Source: Euglena gracilis
Taxonomy: Eukaryota; Euglenida; Euglenophyceae; Euglenales
Assembly (NCBI GenBank): GCA_039621445.1
Contig: CP154954.1
Span: forward strand, 18,010,589-18,074,588
DNA: 64,000 nt
Direction of reading: 5' to 3'
The notes beneath the pieces are model-generated. The model did no database searches and was not told the DNA's origin. It saw only the letters and a program-made list of their open reading frames with translations. Positions 52,892 through 62,292 of the stretch are shown one piece after another. The translations under genes and the position numbers were made by a program. The stretch's first letter is position 1. Every line of letters starts with the position of its first letter.

Positions 52892-53785
52892 TCAAACTGG
52901 GGTTTCTTCCCAGGAAATCTGTAATGGTTGAATTTTGTATTTGTTTCCCCTCCAAAATTTGCCTGAGCAAATCATGCAAAGGAGGGGCCACCTGGGGGGT
53001 GGCATTTTTTCCCCCCTGCAATTGGTGAACATACCCATGTAGGGGGTGATTTTCAGGCAGGGGGTCCCTGGAACTTTCATTTTTATTAACTGGGGCCACC
53101 ATGTGGCTGAATCCCAGTAGGGGGTGACCATCAAAACTTTGGCCTGTGGAAACATTTTTAATCTGGGGAGAAATTTTTGGATTACAGACCAGGGGGGGTT
53201 TGCATAAAGATCCCCCATGTTGTCCAGTGGACATTGTAATGCATCCACTGCTGTGGCTCCCCAGTGGGGCCACCTGGCCACAAATTGTGGCAGTTTTTTG
53301 TTGCCTGGTGAGGCAAAAAGGTCTGTTTTTAGGCTGATGTAATTTTTGAACTGCTGTCTCAGCCACTGAAAAAGTTGGGACTCCAGTGAGTAATCCCCCC
53401 TGTCCATTTCCCACCTGCTTATGGGGTCTGCCAGGCAGTCTTTGGAGGGGACCCACTTTACTTGCAGGTTTATGTTGTGTTCCATGCACCATTTGAAGAA
53501 GGGTCTTAGCATGGAATTGAAAGGGTCCTTTCTGCCCCCCCCCCCTTTTGTTAAGTAATAGTAAATTACTTGATTGTCCACGGATAGGGACACAGTTTCC
53601 CCTGGCTGGCTGAGGCTTTGTACTGTGCTTATTGCTGCACTTAATTCTTTGACATTTATGTGCAAAATGGAGTTTTCCCTCCAAAATTCTTGCACAATTT
53701 TGCCTGTTCGAATGTCCAGCCCCCCCCAGGCATGGGTACTGCTGTCTGAGTGCAACTCCCTGGTTGCATTTTGGGGGAAGGGTCT
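52892..53785 (-). pseudogene. RNase H and Dam-like region of element E
   Basis: The frame reads LHSDSSTHAWGG (RNase H first Asp), HINVKELSAAISTVQSL (Glu), LSVDNQVIYYYLTKGG (Asp), CLADPISRWEMDRGDY (last Asp), LFASPGNKKLPQFVARWPHW and LYANPPWSVIQ. NPPW is the position of the catalytic DPPY/NPPY-like motif in the Dam-like domain described for DIRS elements. It is not in the RT frame, because a G-run at about 53790 has six G. Confidence 0.82.
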
Positions 53786-54618
53786 GCCCCCCAGGTGTCC
53801 AGCAGAATTTTTATTTCCTTTAATTGGTCCTTTATTCTTTGGGAAATGGGATGTTTTGAGTCCCAGGGGGCTGTGGAATTTTCCACCAAAAAATTTGCCA
53901 GGGCATCCGTAAAGGCCCTTAGAAAGGGCAGGGTCATTAGATTGCATCTGATTTGGCCCAAAATGGCAGCCAGTTGCCTTTTTGACATGTAATCTTTTTC
54001 CACCGTTTTTCCCAGCTCCTTTTTTACTGTTTTTATTTTCTGGGGGGGCACCTGTAATTTTCCCTCTTGGAAGTTTAGCTGAAAGCCAAGATGATTGACG
54101 ATTTGGGTGGGCTGCAGGGTGGACTTTTTCACATTGATTTTGAATCCTGATTTGATTAAATCCCTGACCACTGTGTTCAGGTGATTTTGTAAGATGAGTT
54201 GTGTTGGGGCCACCAGTAAAATGTCGTCCAGGTAAATAAATACCTGGATGCCTCTTTTCCTCCACAGTTTTTCGAATGTCTTCATTACTGACATGAAAAT
54301 TTGGGGCATTACATTCAGGCCAAAACAGCCTGCCTGGAATTCCCAGGTCTGCCCCCCCACCTGATGCCTTAAAAATGGCCTTAGGCCTGGACTTACTGGA
54401 ATATGAAAATAGGCATCCTTCAGGTCTATTTTTGCTGCCCAGTGGCCTTTTTCCAAAACTGGAAAAATGTGCTGGATGTGATCCAGCTTGAAAGGTTTCA
54501 CTTGGAACCTTTGATTTATTTCCCTGCAATCGCTTATTAATCTCCATTTTGTCTGCCCCCCCTCTGGTTTTGAAATCAGAAACCAGGGGATCAGGTGCTG
54601 GGTGGTTGAATCCCTCAC
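53656..54618 (-). CDS. Reverse transcriptase ORF of element E
   Basis: Uninterrupted RT core: WFLISKPEGGQTKWRLISDC, KIDLKDAYFHIPVSPG, GCFGLNVMPQIFMSVMKTFE, VFIYLDDILLVAPTQL (YLDD active site), SGFKINVKKSTLQPTQIVNH, and the connection LAAILGQIRCNLMTLPFLRA. The frame leaves the RNase H frame near 53790. Upstream, a short duplication near 54640-54660 (GGATCTGGATCTGAAATACTAC) separates it from the Gag-like frame. Confidence 0.88.
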   Translation of the reverse strand: MRDSTTQHLIPWFLISKPEGGQTKWRLISDCREINQRFQVKPFKLDHIQHIFPVLEKGHWAAKIDLKDAYFHIPVSPGLRPFLRHQVGGQTWEFQAGCFGLNVMPQIFMSVMKTFEKLWRKRGIQVFIYLDDILLVAPTQLILQNHLNTVVRDLIKSGFKINVKKSTLQPTQIVNHLGFQLNFQEGKLQVPPQKIKTVKKELGKTVEKDYMSKRQLAAILGQIRCNLMTLPFLRAFTDALANFLVENSTAPWDSKHPISQRIKDQLKEIKILLDTWGADPSPKMQPGSCTQTAVPMPGGGWTFEQAKLCKNFGGKTPFCT

Positions 54619-54639
54619 CCTCTTTATGGATCCAGATTT

Positions 54640-56179
54640 TCCAGTAGTATTTCAGATCCAGATCCAGCAGTATTTTTTCTGCTTGGGGTAAGTTCAAATT
54701 TGCCGTGATTTTTGGGTGGGTGGATATTTTTGGTGGGCTGACCCAGGGGGGTTGAATGCCATCCCTGATGAGTTGACATGTTGTTGGGGGGGCATTTTTT
54801 GCCCACCATTTCAAGCTTTTTTGCAGCCTTTGATGGAGGGGGGTGTCTCCCCATTTTTCTTCCATGGAATTTATTTCCTGGATAAGATGATTTTGGGGGG
54901 GCTGGGCTGGAGATGTTGGACATTTTAGGCTTTTTTGCAACCTTTGATGGAGGGGGGTGTCTCCCCATATTTCCTCCATTGAATTTATTTTCTGGGTAAG
55001 ATGATTCTGGTGGGGCTGGGCTGGGGGTGTTGGACATTGCACCCCTAGGTCCCCTAGGGCTTGGGCCCTTGTAAAAGGAAATTTTTTCTGGGGGGATGTG
55101 CATGCACTCTCTCCCTCTCTGCTCACCTCTCTGGATGATCTTGTTGTTGGAAGACATACCATAGGGCTTAATGCCCCTGTTTGGCCTATCTGGTCTTCTC
55201 CATGTTGATGTGGTTGGTTGACATACCATAGGGGGGCCTCTGTGGGTCCCCCCCTTGATTGATTGATCGGGAATTGAGAAATAAATGTTGGAGGGGTTTC
55301 TGCCTCTCCCTCCAAAAGGGCCACTGTGGGTCCCTTTTCCTCCTGGGGCTGGGTCATTGAAAGGGCCACTGTGGGTCCCTTTATCCCCCATTGTTGGCAG
55401 AGGGCCACTGTGGGTCCCTCGGGGGATTTCTCCAGCAGCATCCTTAGCTTCTTGGTGGCCACTGTGGGTCCACCCTGCTGGTTCCTTAGCTTCTTGGTGG
55501 CCACTGTGGGTCCACCCTGCTGGTCTCCAAGGTTTCCATGTATAAATTTTTTTCCATAATCCATCTTGTAGGTCTTCCAGGCCTTGATTTCTTTCTTGGC
55601 CTCCAACCCCATTGGAAATCTGGGGGGGCTGCTGTGGCCCCCCCTTGTCCCCTTGAGAGGGGCTGTTGTGATAGATGAATTGGGGGGGTTGGACAGACCT
55701 TTTCTGCCCCTTCCTGAGGGGATTTGCTTGTGAAACTGGCCCCCATGGCCCCTGTGGTGTTGACCTCCTTGGCCTTGATTCCATCTCCCCATCTTCTGGC
55801 CAATTGGTGCCCAGGTTGCTGGGCGCCTTTGGGGGAGATGCCCCTGATGTGTGGGCTTTGATTGTCCAATTGTGTAGCATTTTGGGCCCCCATGGCCCAG
55901 TCTTTGCCCACGAAGGGCTGGGGCTGGCTTCTGTCTTCTGGGCCTTCTGGCCACAGTGGTCCAAGGACCGTGGCCGTCACTGGGGGGGGTTTTGGGCTGT
56001 GAAATTTCTGGGGTGGGGGGCTGGGTGGGAAGAACAGCCACGGTTTGCCACGTGTTGACCGCATCTCCAAGGTCTCCTTCTGCTGCGGCCACTCCTCCAG
56101 GACGTCCGTGGCCATATAATTCCAATTTCTTCTCCACTGCATTGCTCATCGAAGTCGAATTTGACAATTGAATTCTCAA
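54640..56179 (-). CDS. Gag-like ORF of element E
   Basis: Open over more than 500 codons from MRIQLSNSTSMSNAVEKKL. Features: GHGPWTTVARRPRRQK (basic motif shared with F and D), MGRWNQGQGGQHHRGHGGQF, tandem QQGGPTVATKKLRN repeats, GPTVAL repeats and a duplicated NSMEE(I/K)WGDTPLHQRLQ segment. Rich in G, Q, P, K. No zinc knuckle. A Gag role is assumed from position. Confidence 0.65.
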
Positions 56180-56284
56180 TTGATGTTCGTCTGGTTCGTG
56201 TTCTTCTGGATATTTAATTGATATTGACTTCTCTTCCCAGTTCTTCCTCGTTTGTGAACTCTGTTCCTGTCTTCTGGGTGTCGA

Positions 56285-56430
56285 AGGGCAAGTTAAGAAT
56301 CAGCCAACTCCGGCGAAAAAAGGCACTAAGCGGGACCTCCTAACCCAGCGCACCAAAACAATCACAACAAACCGCCGGCGAGCGAGGCATGGCCTCACAA
56401 TGGCAAAGTGCGAAGCCCGAGGTGTCCACT
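56285..56430 (-). repeat. 5' terminal module of element E
   Basis: Reverse complement of the element D 5' end: CTTCGAAGGGCAAG-type end, CAGCCAACTCCGGCG, GCACTAAGCGGGACCTCC, TAACCCAGCGCA, CCGCCGGCGAGC, GGCATGGCCTCACAATGGC and GCCCGAGGTGTC. It abuts the 3' end of element F at about 56430-56466. Confidence 0.8.
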
Positions 56431-56561
56431 CCCGCCCCCACCGCCCCACCCGCGGACTAGTCTCCTGACCATTCGGGCTCCGCACTGCGAGATGGTGAGG
56501 TCCTGCTTTCCTTGCCGGCTGTTCTGTTCTGGTGTGTTTGTGCGTGCGCGGGGGGTGCTTC

Positions 56562-57345
56562 TTACTGCGCCTTTGTTGCCGGAGTTGGCGATGATGAGGC
56601 CTCCTCCGACACCTTGGCGAAGCTGAACCGCCGTGGCCCCGCCCCCCCCCTCTCCCATGGTCGCTTGGTGGGGGGCCCCCCCCCTGATGGGGATGGTGGT
56701 CTCTTTCTGTGTTTCTGGGTGGGTGGTTGGGGCTGCTTGGTCGGGGGTCCCCTTTCTGGTTGGGATGTCTTTCGTTTTCTGCTGATTTTTTGGGTGGGAG
56801 GGTTGGGCTCACCATCTTCTTGTGCTTCGCCCTCTTGGTCCCTTCCTCCCCCTTCCTCTGTCGTGGGAGTCCGAGACCATTCGGGCTCCGCACTGCGAGA
56901 TGGTGAGGTACTGTGCACCCCCCTTTGGGCCATAATATTTTGAATTTTTGATACGACCCCAAGTCGCAAATAATGGGCTTGGAAGGCCCCAAAATTTTTC
57001 CACTGACCCAGCTGCTGGACTTCTTCCACTTGCAAACCAGCATTTTTCCACCATAAGACCCCAGCCCCTCTGGTGCTGTGGGGTTTCCAATGGGTGGTGT
57101 CCACCCCCCCCTCTTGCAGAATTTCTTTGGTAAGGGAATTCACCCTTTCTGATGTCAAAGGTCTTTTACCATCCAAAGACCATAACAAATTATTTTTGTG
57201 TCCAACCATGTGGGCTGTCCTTTCCACATATTCTTTCAATAAATGCCAGGGGCTGATGAGGGGGGTGTGTGGCAAATTCAAAATCTCCTCCCATCTTGGG
57301 AATTGCCACCCTTTCCTTTGCAATAAAATGAAAATTTTTTTCTCC
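56562..57345 (-). CDS. Tyrosine recombinase of element F, C-terminal part
   Basis: Frame open from about 57340 to 56562. It shows RKGWQFPRWEEILNLPH, SPWHLLKEYVERTAH, HSTRGAGVLWWKNAG (HxxR), GQWKNFGAFQAHYLRLG (Trp; Tyr nucleophile), then a basic, P/K/R-rich tail of about 110 residues partly encoded by repeat A2. It is continuous with the N-terminal part except for one extra base in an A7 run (about 57340), after GEK. Confidence 0.88.
56693..56875 (-). repeat. Direct repeat A2 of element F
   Basis: 183 bp, identical by eye to 61002-61184. It overlaps the 3' part of the YR frame and encodes a basic stretch with KISRKRKTSQPE. Confidence 0.88.
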
Positions 57346-57798
57346 CACGAAACTGATTTTTCGCTGGGTTCTGGCTAAATCAACCCCCCTGTGGAGGGCT
57401 AACAGCCTCCAACAGATGATGAGTCTGTTTCTGAGCTCTTTCACAGACAGGTCTGAGAGGGGTTTGGATTTCCTGATGATGTTTTCTAAGAAATCAGTGG
57501 GGTCCCAGAAATGGGCATACTTGCAGACATTGGAATTCCACTTCCTTTTCAATGGAGACAAAAGAGGGGAAAACCTCAATGACCCAAACCCTGGGAGTAA
57601 TAAAACTGCTGCATATGCATTTCGTGCAGTGTTGAGGCTGTGGGCAGCCAAATCAAGGATGGCCTCGGCCATCTTGTGGACTGTGCAGTCCTGCAGGGGC
57701 ACCCCTTTGTGCAACAATTGGCCCACCAATGTCCTGAAGGCTGAATCATATCTTTTGACATTTCCCAGATTTTTTATGTAAGTGTCGATACTGGACAT
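57346..57798 (-). CDS. Tyrosine recombinase of element F, N-terminal part
   Basis: ATG at 57798, inside the last codons of pol (25-bp overlap with the pol stop at 57774). Encodes MSSIDTYIKNLGNVKRYDSA, MAEAILDLAAHSLNTARNAY, LLLPGFGSLRFSPLL and the catalytic R region LLALHRGVDLARTQRKISFV. The same frame stays open upstream for about 1,000 codons (see the 60822 frame). It leaves frame at the A7 run. Confidence 0.85.
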
Positions 57799-60716
57799 CG
57801 AAACTTCCTGGGATTGTAATATTTGCCTGACACAATCAAGCAGGCCAATTTCCACCTTGGGGGGGGCATCTCCTCCCCCCAGCAGTTGGTGAATAGACCC
57901 CATTGGGGGGGTACCAACAAAACTTTGCTGCCTGGCTTTCTGATTGCCATTAATTGGCGCCACCATGATGTTGAAGCCCAGTGGGGTACGATCAACAGAC
58001 AAGTCAGGTCTGGGTTTACCATTAATCTCTGAACCCATTGGGGAATGATGCTCCAGGGGGGGTTTGCATAAACTGGGGGGAGGCCCCTCAAATCTGCCTT
58101 CAAGGCATCCACCAGCAAAGCCCCTTGGTGGGGGTATCGACAAACAAACTTGGGGAATTTTTTGTTGCTGGGTGTGCAAAACATGTCCACCTCTGGGGTG
58201 ATGTCCTGTCTGAAAAATTTCAGGATTTGGTGAAAGATATGTAGGTTTAGGGTATAATCCCCTGGGTCCTTTTGCTCCCTGGTCAGGGAGTCTGCCAATT
58301 GCTCTTTTGTGGGAACCCAAACCACCTGCAAATTGATTTGCTTTTCTTGGCAATGATACAGCAGGGGTTTTAAAATGGAATTTAGGTAGGGCTTTTTGCC
58401 TCCCCATTTTGTTAGATAACTTACAGCCACTTGGCTGTCCACATGAAGCATTATGGTTTGTTTTGGTTTTGCCAGACTTTTTACTGTCTCCACTGCTGAC
58501 ATCAATTCTTTTTGGTTGATGTGAAGGATGTGCAGGTCCCTCCAAAAATCCTGCACTTTTTGGCCTGAGTTTTTGTCCAGCCCCCCCCACTGCCAGGTGC
58601 TGCTGTCTGAAAACAGATCCTGAGAGGCCTGGGATTGAAAGGCTCTGCCCACACCTGGCTGCAAAAACGCTTTTAACTCCACAATTTGATCTTTGACCCC
58701 CTTTGGAATGGTTAGGGTGTGGTCCCAACCCCACTTTGTGTGCAAATCCACCATTTTGCAAAGTTGATCTGTCAGAATTCTGAGAAATGGCATGGAGACT
58801 AAATAGCTTCTGACTTGCCCCACAATAGAGCTGAGTTTTCTGCAGCTCATTTTTTGTGCTGTGAGCACTTTTCCCAGCTCCTTTCTTAAGGATTTTAATT
58901 TTTCCTGTGGGATTTCCAGCTGGCCCTTTTTCAAATTGACCCACTGGCCCAAATGTTTTATTTCCTGTGTGGGTTCCAGACAGGATTTGGGGAGGTTTAA
59001 TCTGAAACCTGCCAATAAAAGGTCCTGCTTTATTTCTGCCAAATGTTGGGCTGCAGTCTTTTTGCTGGGGGCTAACAGCAAAATGTCGTCTAGGTAGATG
59101 AAAACTACCTTTCCCTCCTTTCTCCACTTCCTTTCCCAGACTCTCATGAGAGTCATAAATTTTTGTGGCAGGCTGCTTATACCAAAACATGCAGCTTGAA
59201 ACTGCCAAGTTTCCCCCCCCACTTGCATGCAGACATGTTTTTCCAGGCTGCTGTGCAGTTTTAGGTGAAAATAAGCATCTTTCAGATCTATTTTTCCACA
59301 GAACCATCCTTTTCTTAGGTATGGGAAAATGTTTCCCATGTGTTCCAGCCTGAACTTCTGGGGGGTGAAATAGTGATTTAACTGTCGACAATCTGAAATC
59401 AGTCTTTCCTTGGTCTTTTCCCCTTCTTTTTTGGAAATTATGAAGTAAGGGACAAAATGTTTTGCCTCCTCTGGGGGGATTTGCCTGGTTGCCCCTGCAC
59501 ATTCGTATTCTCTCAGAATTTTTTGGGCAGTCATTACTTCCTGGGGAGTTTTGAAGGGAACTTTTAAGGACATTTGAGGGGGGAGGGGAAGATCTGCCAT
59601 AACTCCCTCCCTTATCAGGTTTAATACCTCTCTGCTGGCTCCTGCCTTGACCCAATGGGGGATGCTGGTCTGCAGGGCTTTGTAAGGGGGTACCCCTGGG
59701 TGTAATGTGTCTGGGGACTCCACAGGCCCCATCACTGGGGTCCTTCCCCTTGGTTGCCCCATCACTGGGGTCACCCCTGGTTGCCCCATCACTGGGGCTG
59801 TAGCTGGCCCTGCCATAGGGCTTTCCAAAGACAGGCTTTCCCCCTGTTTGTGAATGATGGGGGAAGGTCTGTGCCTGAAATGAGGGGGTATATACAAGGC
59901 TGGGCTGATTATCTTCTGGGGGGGGCCTGTCTGAGCCAATCTTGGGCCTCCCCCCCAAGGGCTGATGTGGTGATTGCCTTGGCCACCATTTGCCTTCTGG
60001 CCTCCCCTGGCACTCAGGCCTGCTTGGCCACCATTTGCCTTCTGGCCTCCCTTGGCTCTCAGGCTTGCTTGGCCTCCATTGGCCTTTTCTCTGGGACTGT
60101 CTCTTCTCTGTCCCTCTTGATTTCCCATAAAGGCCACCATGGCCTGTTCTTGGCATTGGCTTGCCACTCCTGGGGGGTTTGTGTCTGAAATTGCTGGGGG
60201 GAAAGTTGGACACACCTTTCCCCAATGGGCTCTTTCCAGGTTGGGGTACTGGCTGCCATAGCCTGTCCCCTGGGCCCACTGCCCTCTTGAGTAATGGCTT
60301 CCATAGCCTTGAATTTGGACCCCAGGTCCTTTTTGTTGATGGCTGCCATAGCCATGATAATTTGAATCCTTTGGATTTGTTGAAAGGCTGCCATAGCCTT
60401 TGTCTTGACCCCTGGAAGGGGGTGGACATAGAAAAGGGGGGGGAGTCTGTTGGACCTGTGATGGTATTCCCCTTCTGTCTTCTCTTCCTGACCACAGTTG
60501 TCCATGGTCCATGGCCATTCTCATGTTGAGAGGGGGATTTGAAAATCTCAGAAGCCTTGGGGGGTGGGGGGGTTGCGATGGCCACGGACTGGCTAGTTGC
60601 TGCCGCCCCTCCAGCTTCTGCAGCTGCTGCTGTGACTCCACCTTCCCCAGCTTCAGCTGACTTCTTGAAAGTTCTTTGCAGTTCTTCTTGAGATTCAGAG
60701 TTTCTTTGAAATTCAT
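57774..60716 (-). CDS. Pol of element F: RT-RNase H-Dam-like (980 aa)
   Basis: One unbroken frame. Residues about 1-370: low-complexity, with GYGSH repeats and KANGGQ repeats, some of which may be out-of-frame Gag. RT about 400-620: YFIISKKEGEKTKERLISDC, GKIDLKDAYFHLKL, ACFGISSLPQKFM, VVFIYLDDILLLAP (YLDD), GFRLNLPKSCLEPTQE. RNase H about 710-820: LFSDSSTWQWGG, HINQKELMSAVETVKSL, LHVDSQVAVSYLTKWGGK, LADSLTREQKD (D-E-D-D). Dam-like about 840-960: DMFCTPSNKKFPKF, VYANPPWSIIPQW, VPHWASTSWWRQL. By the family it copies the element RNA into DNA. Confidence 0.92.
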   Translation of the reverse strand: MNFKETLNLKKNCKELSRSQLKLGKVESQQQLQKLEGRQQLASPWPSQPPHPPRLLRFSNPPLNMRMAMDHGQLWSGREDRRGIPSQVQQTPPPFLCPPPSRGQDKGYGSLSTNPKDSNYHGYGSHQQKGPGVQIQGYGSHYSRGQWAQGTGYGSQYPNLERAHWGKVCPTFPPAISDTNPPGVASQCQEQAMVAFMGNQEGQRRDSPREKANGGQASLRAKGGQKANGGQAGLSARGGQKANGGQGNHHISPWGGGPRLAQTGPPQKIISPALYIPPHFRHRPSPIIHKQGESLSLESPMAGPATAPVMGQPGVTPVMGQPRGRTPVMGPVESPDTLHPGVPPYKALQTSIPHWVKAGASREVLNLIREGVMADLPLPPQMSLKVPFKTPQEVMTAQKILREYECAGATRQIPPEEAKHFVPYFIISKKEGEKTKERLISDCRQLNHYFTPQKFRLEHMGNIFPYLRKGWFCGKIDLKDAYFHLKLHSSLEKHVCMQVGGETWQFQAACFGISSLPQKFMTLMRVWERKWRKEGKVVFIYLDDILLLAPSKKTAAQHLAEIKQDLLLAGFRLNLPKSCLEPTQEIKHLGQWVNLKKGQLEIPQEKLKSLRKELGKVLTAQKMSCRKLSSIVGQVRSYLVSMPFLRILTDQLCKMVDLHTKWGWDHTLTIPKGVKDQIVELKAFLQPGVGRAFQSQASQDLFSDSSTWQWGGLDKNSGQKVQDFWRDLHILHINQKELMSAVETVKSLAKPKQTIMLHVDSQVAVSYLTKWGGKKPYLNSILKPLLYHCQEKQINLQVVWVPTKEQLADSLTREQKDPGDYTLNLHIFHQILKFFRQDITPEVDMFCTPSNKKFPKFVCRYPHQGALLVDALKADLRGLPPVYANPPWSIIPQWVQRLMVNPDLTCLLIVPHWASTSWWRQLMAIRKPGSKVLLVPPQWGLFTNCWGEEMPPPRWKLACLIVSGKYYNPRKFRCPVSTLT

Positions 60717-60822
60717 TCTTCATGGAAATCCAGTTGTCGATATCTGTTGTGTTTCTTGTTCTTCTTTCTTGAATTTCTTCCAGTTCCAGTTGAATTCTTC
60801 CTGCAGGAAGTTGAAGTTCCAC
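58700..60822 (-). CDS. Second open frame of element F (Gag-like at its start)
   Basis: A frame shifted by one base from pol runs from 60822 to 57190 without a stop (1,210 codons). Its first ~200 codons match the Gag-like ORF of E and D: GHGPWTTVVRKRRQK, and SPLGKGVSNFPPSNFRHKPP against GRGRKGLSNPPNSSITTAP. Its last ~200 codons are the YR N-terminal part. The middle lies over RT-RNase H and is probably open because the strand is purine-rich and poor in TA. The Gag part plausibly ends before about 59.9 kb in the pol-type frame; the given left end is only indicative. Confidence 0.6.
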
Positions 60823-61001
60823 AGAAAGTTCGGTCCACCAGTTGGTAAGAGTATTGGTTCTCGGGAAGGTAGAACTCCTCGAAAAACAATTCCACTTGAA
60901 CTCGTGGTAGTAAAACTCTTTCTCCTTGAGGTCGAAGGGCAGAAATAGGAATCAGCCAACTCCGGCAACAAAAAGCAGTAAGAAGCACCCCCCGCGCACG
61001 C
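60823..61001 (-). other. 5' leader of element F with inverted arm
   Basis: Contains the inverted-repeat arm 60955-61001 (CCAACTCCGGCAACAAAAAGC...GCGCACGCA), whose reverse complement is at 56543-56588. The rest is untranslated leader up to the ORFs. Confidence 0.65.
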
Positions 61002-61184
61002 ATGGTGGTCTCTTTCTGTGTTTCTGGGTGGGTGGTTGGGGCTGCTTGGTCGGGGGTCCCCTTTCTGGTTGGGATGTCTTTCGTTTTCTGCTGATTTTTT
61101 GGGTGGGAGGGTTGGGCTCACCATCTTCTTGTGCTTCGCCCTCTTGGTCCCTTCCTCCCCCTTCCTCTGTCGTGGGAGTCCGAG
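61002..61184 (-). repeat. Direct repeat A1 of element F
   Basis: 183-bp counterpart of 56693-56875. It begins ATGGTGGTCTCTTTC and ends GTGGGAGTCCGAG on the + strand. Marks the 5' end of the element on the minus strand. Confidence 0.88.
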
Positions 61185-61299
61185 TACCACGCTCCTGGAG
61201 CATCATCCGGGCCCCGGGTAGGCCCCTTGGAGGCAGGGCCATCGTGGCCCTGTCGGCCTTGGGCATTGCATGACGTGGGGCACTTCTAATCCTAATCCC

Positions 61300-62110
61300 A
61301 ATCCCACACACCCCCCCACACACCCCCCCACACCCCCCCACACACCCCCCCACACACCCCCCACACTCATGTTGACTGTGCGCAATTGTTCGGGTGTCAT
61401 TTTTTTGACTTACTCGGCCTTCGGCCTCGTCGCGCCGCGGCCTTCGGCCGTGGCCCGGGGGGGGGGGGCCGCCCCCCAGACCCCCCCAGAACCAAAATAA
61501 CATCATCCCCTTGTGTGTGCAAGGCAAGGGAAAGAAAATCCACTTTCCTCAGATTTGGCACCCCCTCACGCCCCCCCACACCCCCTCCACACCCCCCCAC
61601 ACCCCCCACCCCCCCCCCCCCATCCCCCCCACACCCCCCCACACACCCCCCCCACACTCCCCCACCCCCCCCCCCACACACCCCCCACACCCCCCCCACA
61701 CTCATGTTGACTGTGCGCAATTGTTCGGGTGTCATTTTTTGACTTACTCGGCCTTCGCCCTCGGCGCCCCGCGGCCTTCGCCCGCGCCCCGGGGGGGGGG
61801 GGGCGCCCCCCGGACCCCCCCCCAGAACCAAAATAACATCATCCCCTTGTGCGTGCAAGGCAAGGGAAGAAAATCCACTTTCCTCAGATTTGGCACCCCC
61901 TCACACCCCCCCCCCCCCCCCCCCCCACACAACCCACCCCCCCCACACCGCCCCACCCCCCCCCCACACCACTCCCCCACCCCCCCCCCCACACCCCCCC
62001 ACACTACCCCCCCCACATACCCCCCCCACACCCCCCCCCCACACTACCCCCCCCACACATACCCCCCCACACACCCCCCCCACACACCCCCCCCACAGTA
62101 CCCCACATTT
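61300..62110. repeat. C-rich minisatellite with 334-bp higher-order unit
   Basis: CACACCCCCC arrays alternate with a ~200-bp unit starting CTCATGTTGACTGTGCGCAA at 61366 and again at 61701 (the two copies are 334 bp apart). The unit holds GGCCTTCGGCC-type hairpins, a G10-14 run facing a C-run, and CCACTTTCCTCAGATTTGGC. Strong potential for i-motif/G-quadruplex. A bordering string near 62095-62130 (CACAGTACCCCACA, GGGGGCTCCACTTTATGCC) is inverted relative to 40363-40395. Confidence 0.92.
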
Positions 62111-62292
62111 AAGTGTGGGGGCTCCACTTTATGCCATATGTGCAACGATGTTTGACGAAACCAAACGTACACAGGTGGTGGCAAAAATTGCCGTCCGAAC
62201 ACGTGGTGTTTATCGGACAAGCGTGTTCGTTGGACACAGAGGAGGGGGGAATATTTTAACCGGAACGAGCAAATCAATTCAATGATAATTCA

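Larger units (their letters stand above)
51635..56430 (-). mobile_element. YR retrotransposon E
   Basis: A full-length minus-strand copy, very close to D: 5' module (56430-56285), Gag-like (56179-54640), RT (54618-53720), RNase H and Dam-like (about 53770-52892), YR (52950-51900) and 3' module (about 51640-52060). Element F lies immediately upstream in the same orientation. Confidence 0.92.
56467..61184 (-). mobile_element. YR retrotransposon F, best preserved
   Basis: Bounded on the right by a 183-bp segment (61002-61184) that recurs at 56693-56875. In transcription order this gives A1 (61184-61002), ORFs, a short segment (56907-56876, ACCATTCGGGCTCCGCACTG) and A2 (56875-56693). The short segment recurs once more at 56499-56467. 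That is the split-direct-repeat (A1-B1-A2-B2) plan of PAT/Ngaro-type elements. In addition, 60955-61001 is inverted at 56543-56588. Protein order: Gag-like, RT, RNase H, Dam-like, YR. Confidence 0.9.

Noticed and set aside
61386-62285. Proline/histidine-rich open frames
   Set aside because: Translations of the CACCCCCC array.
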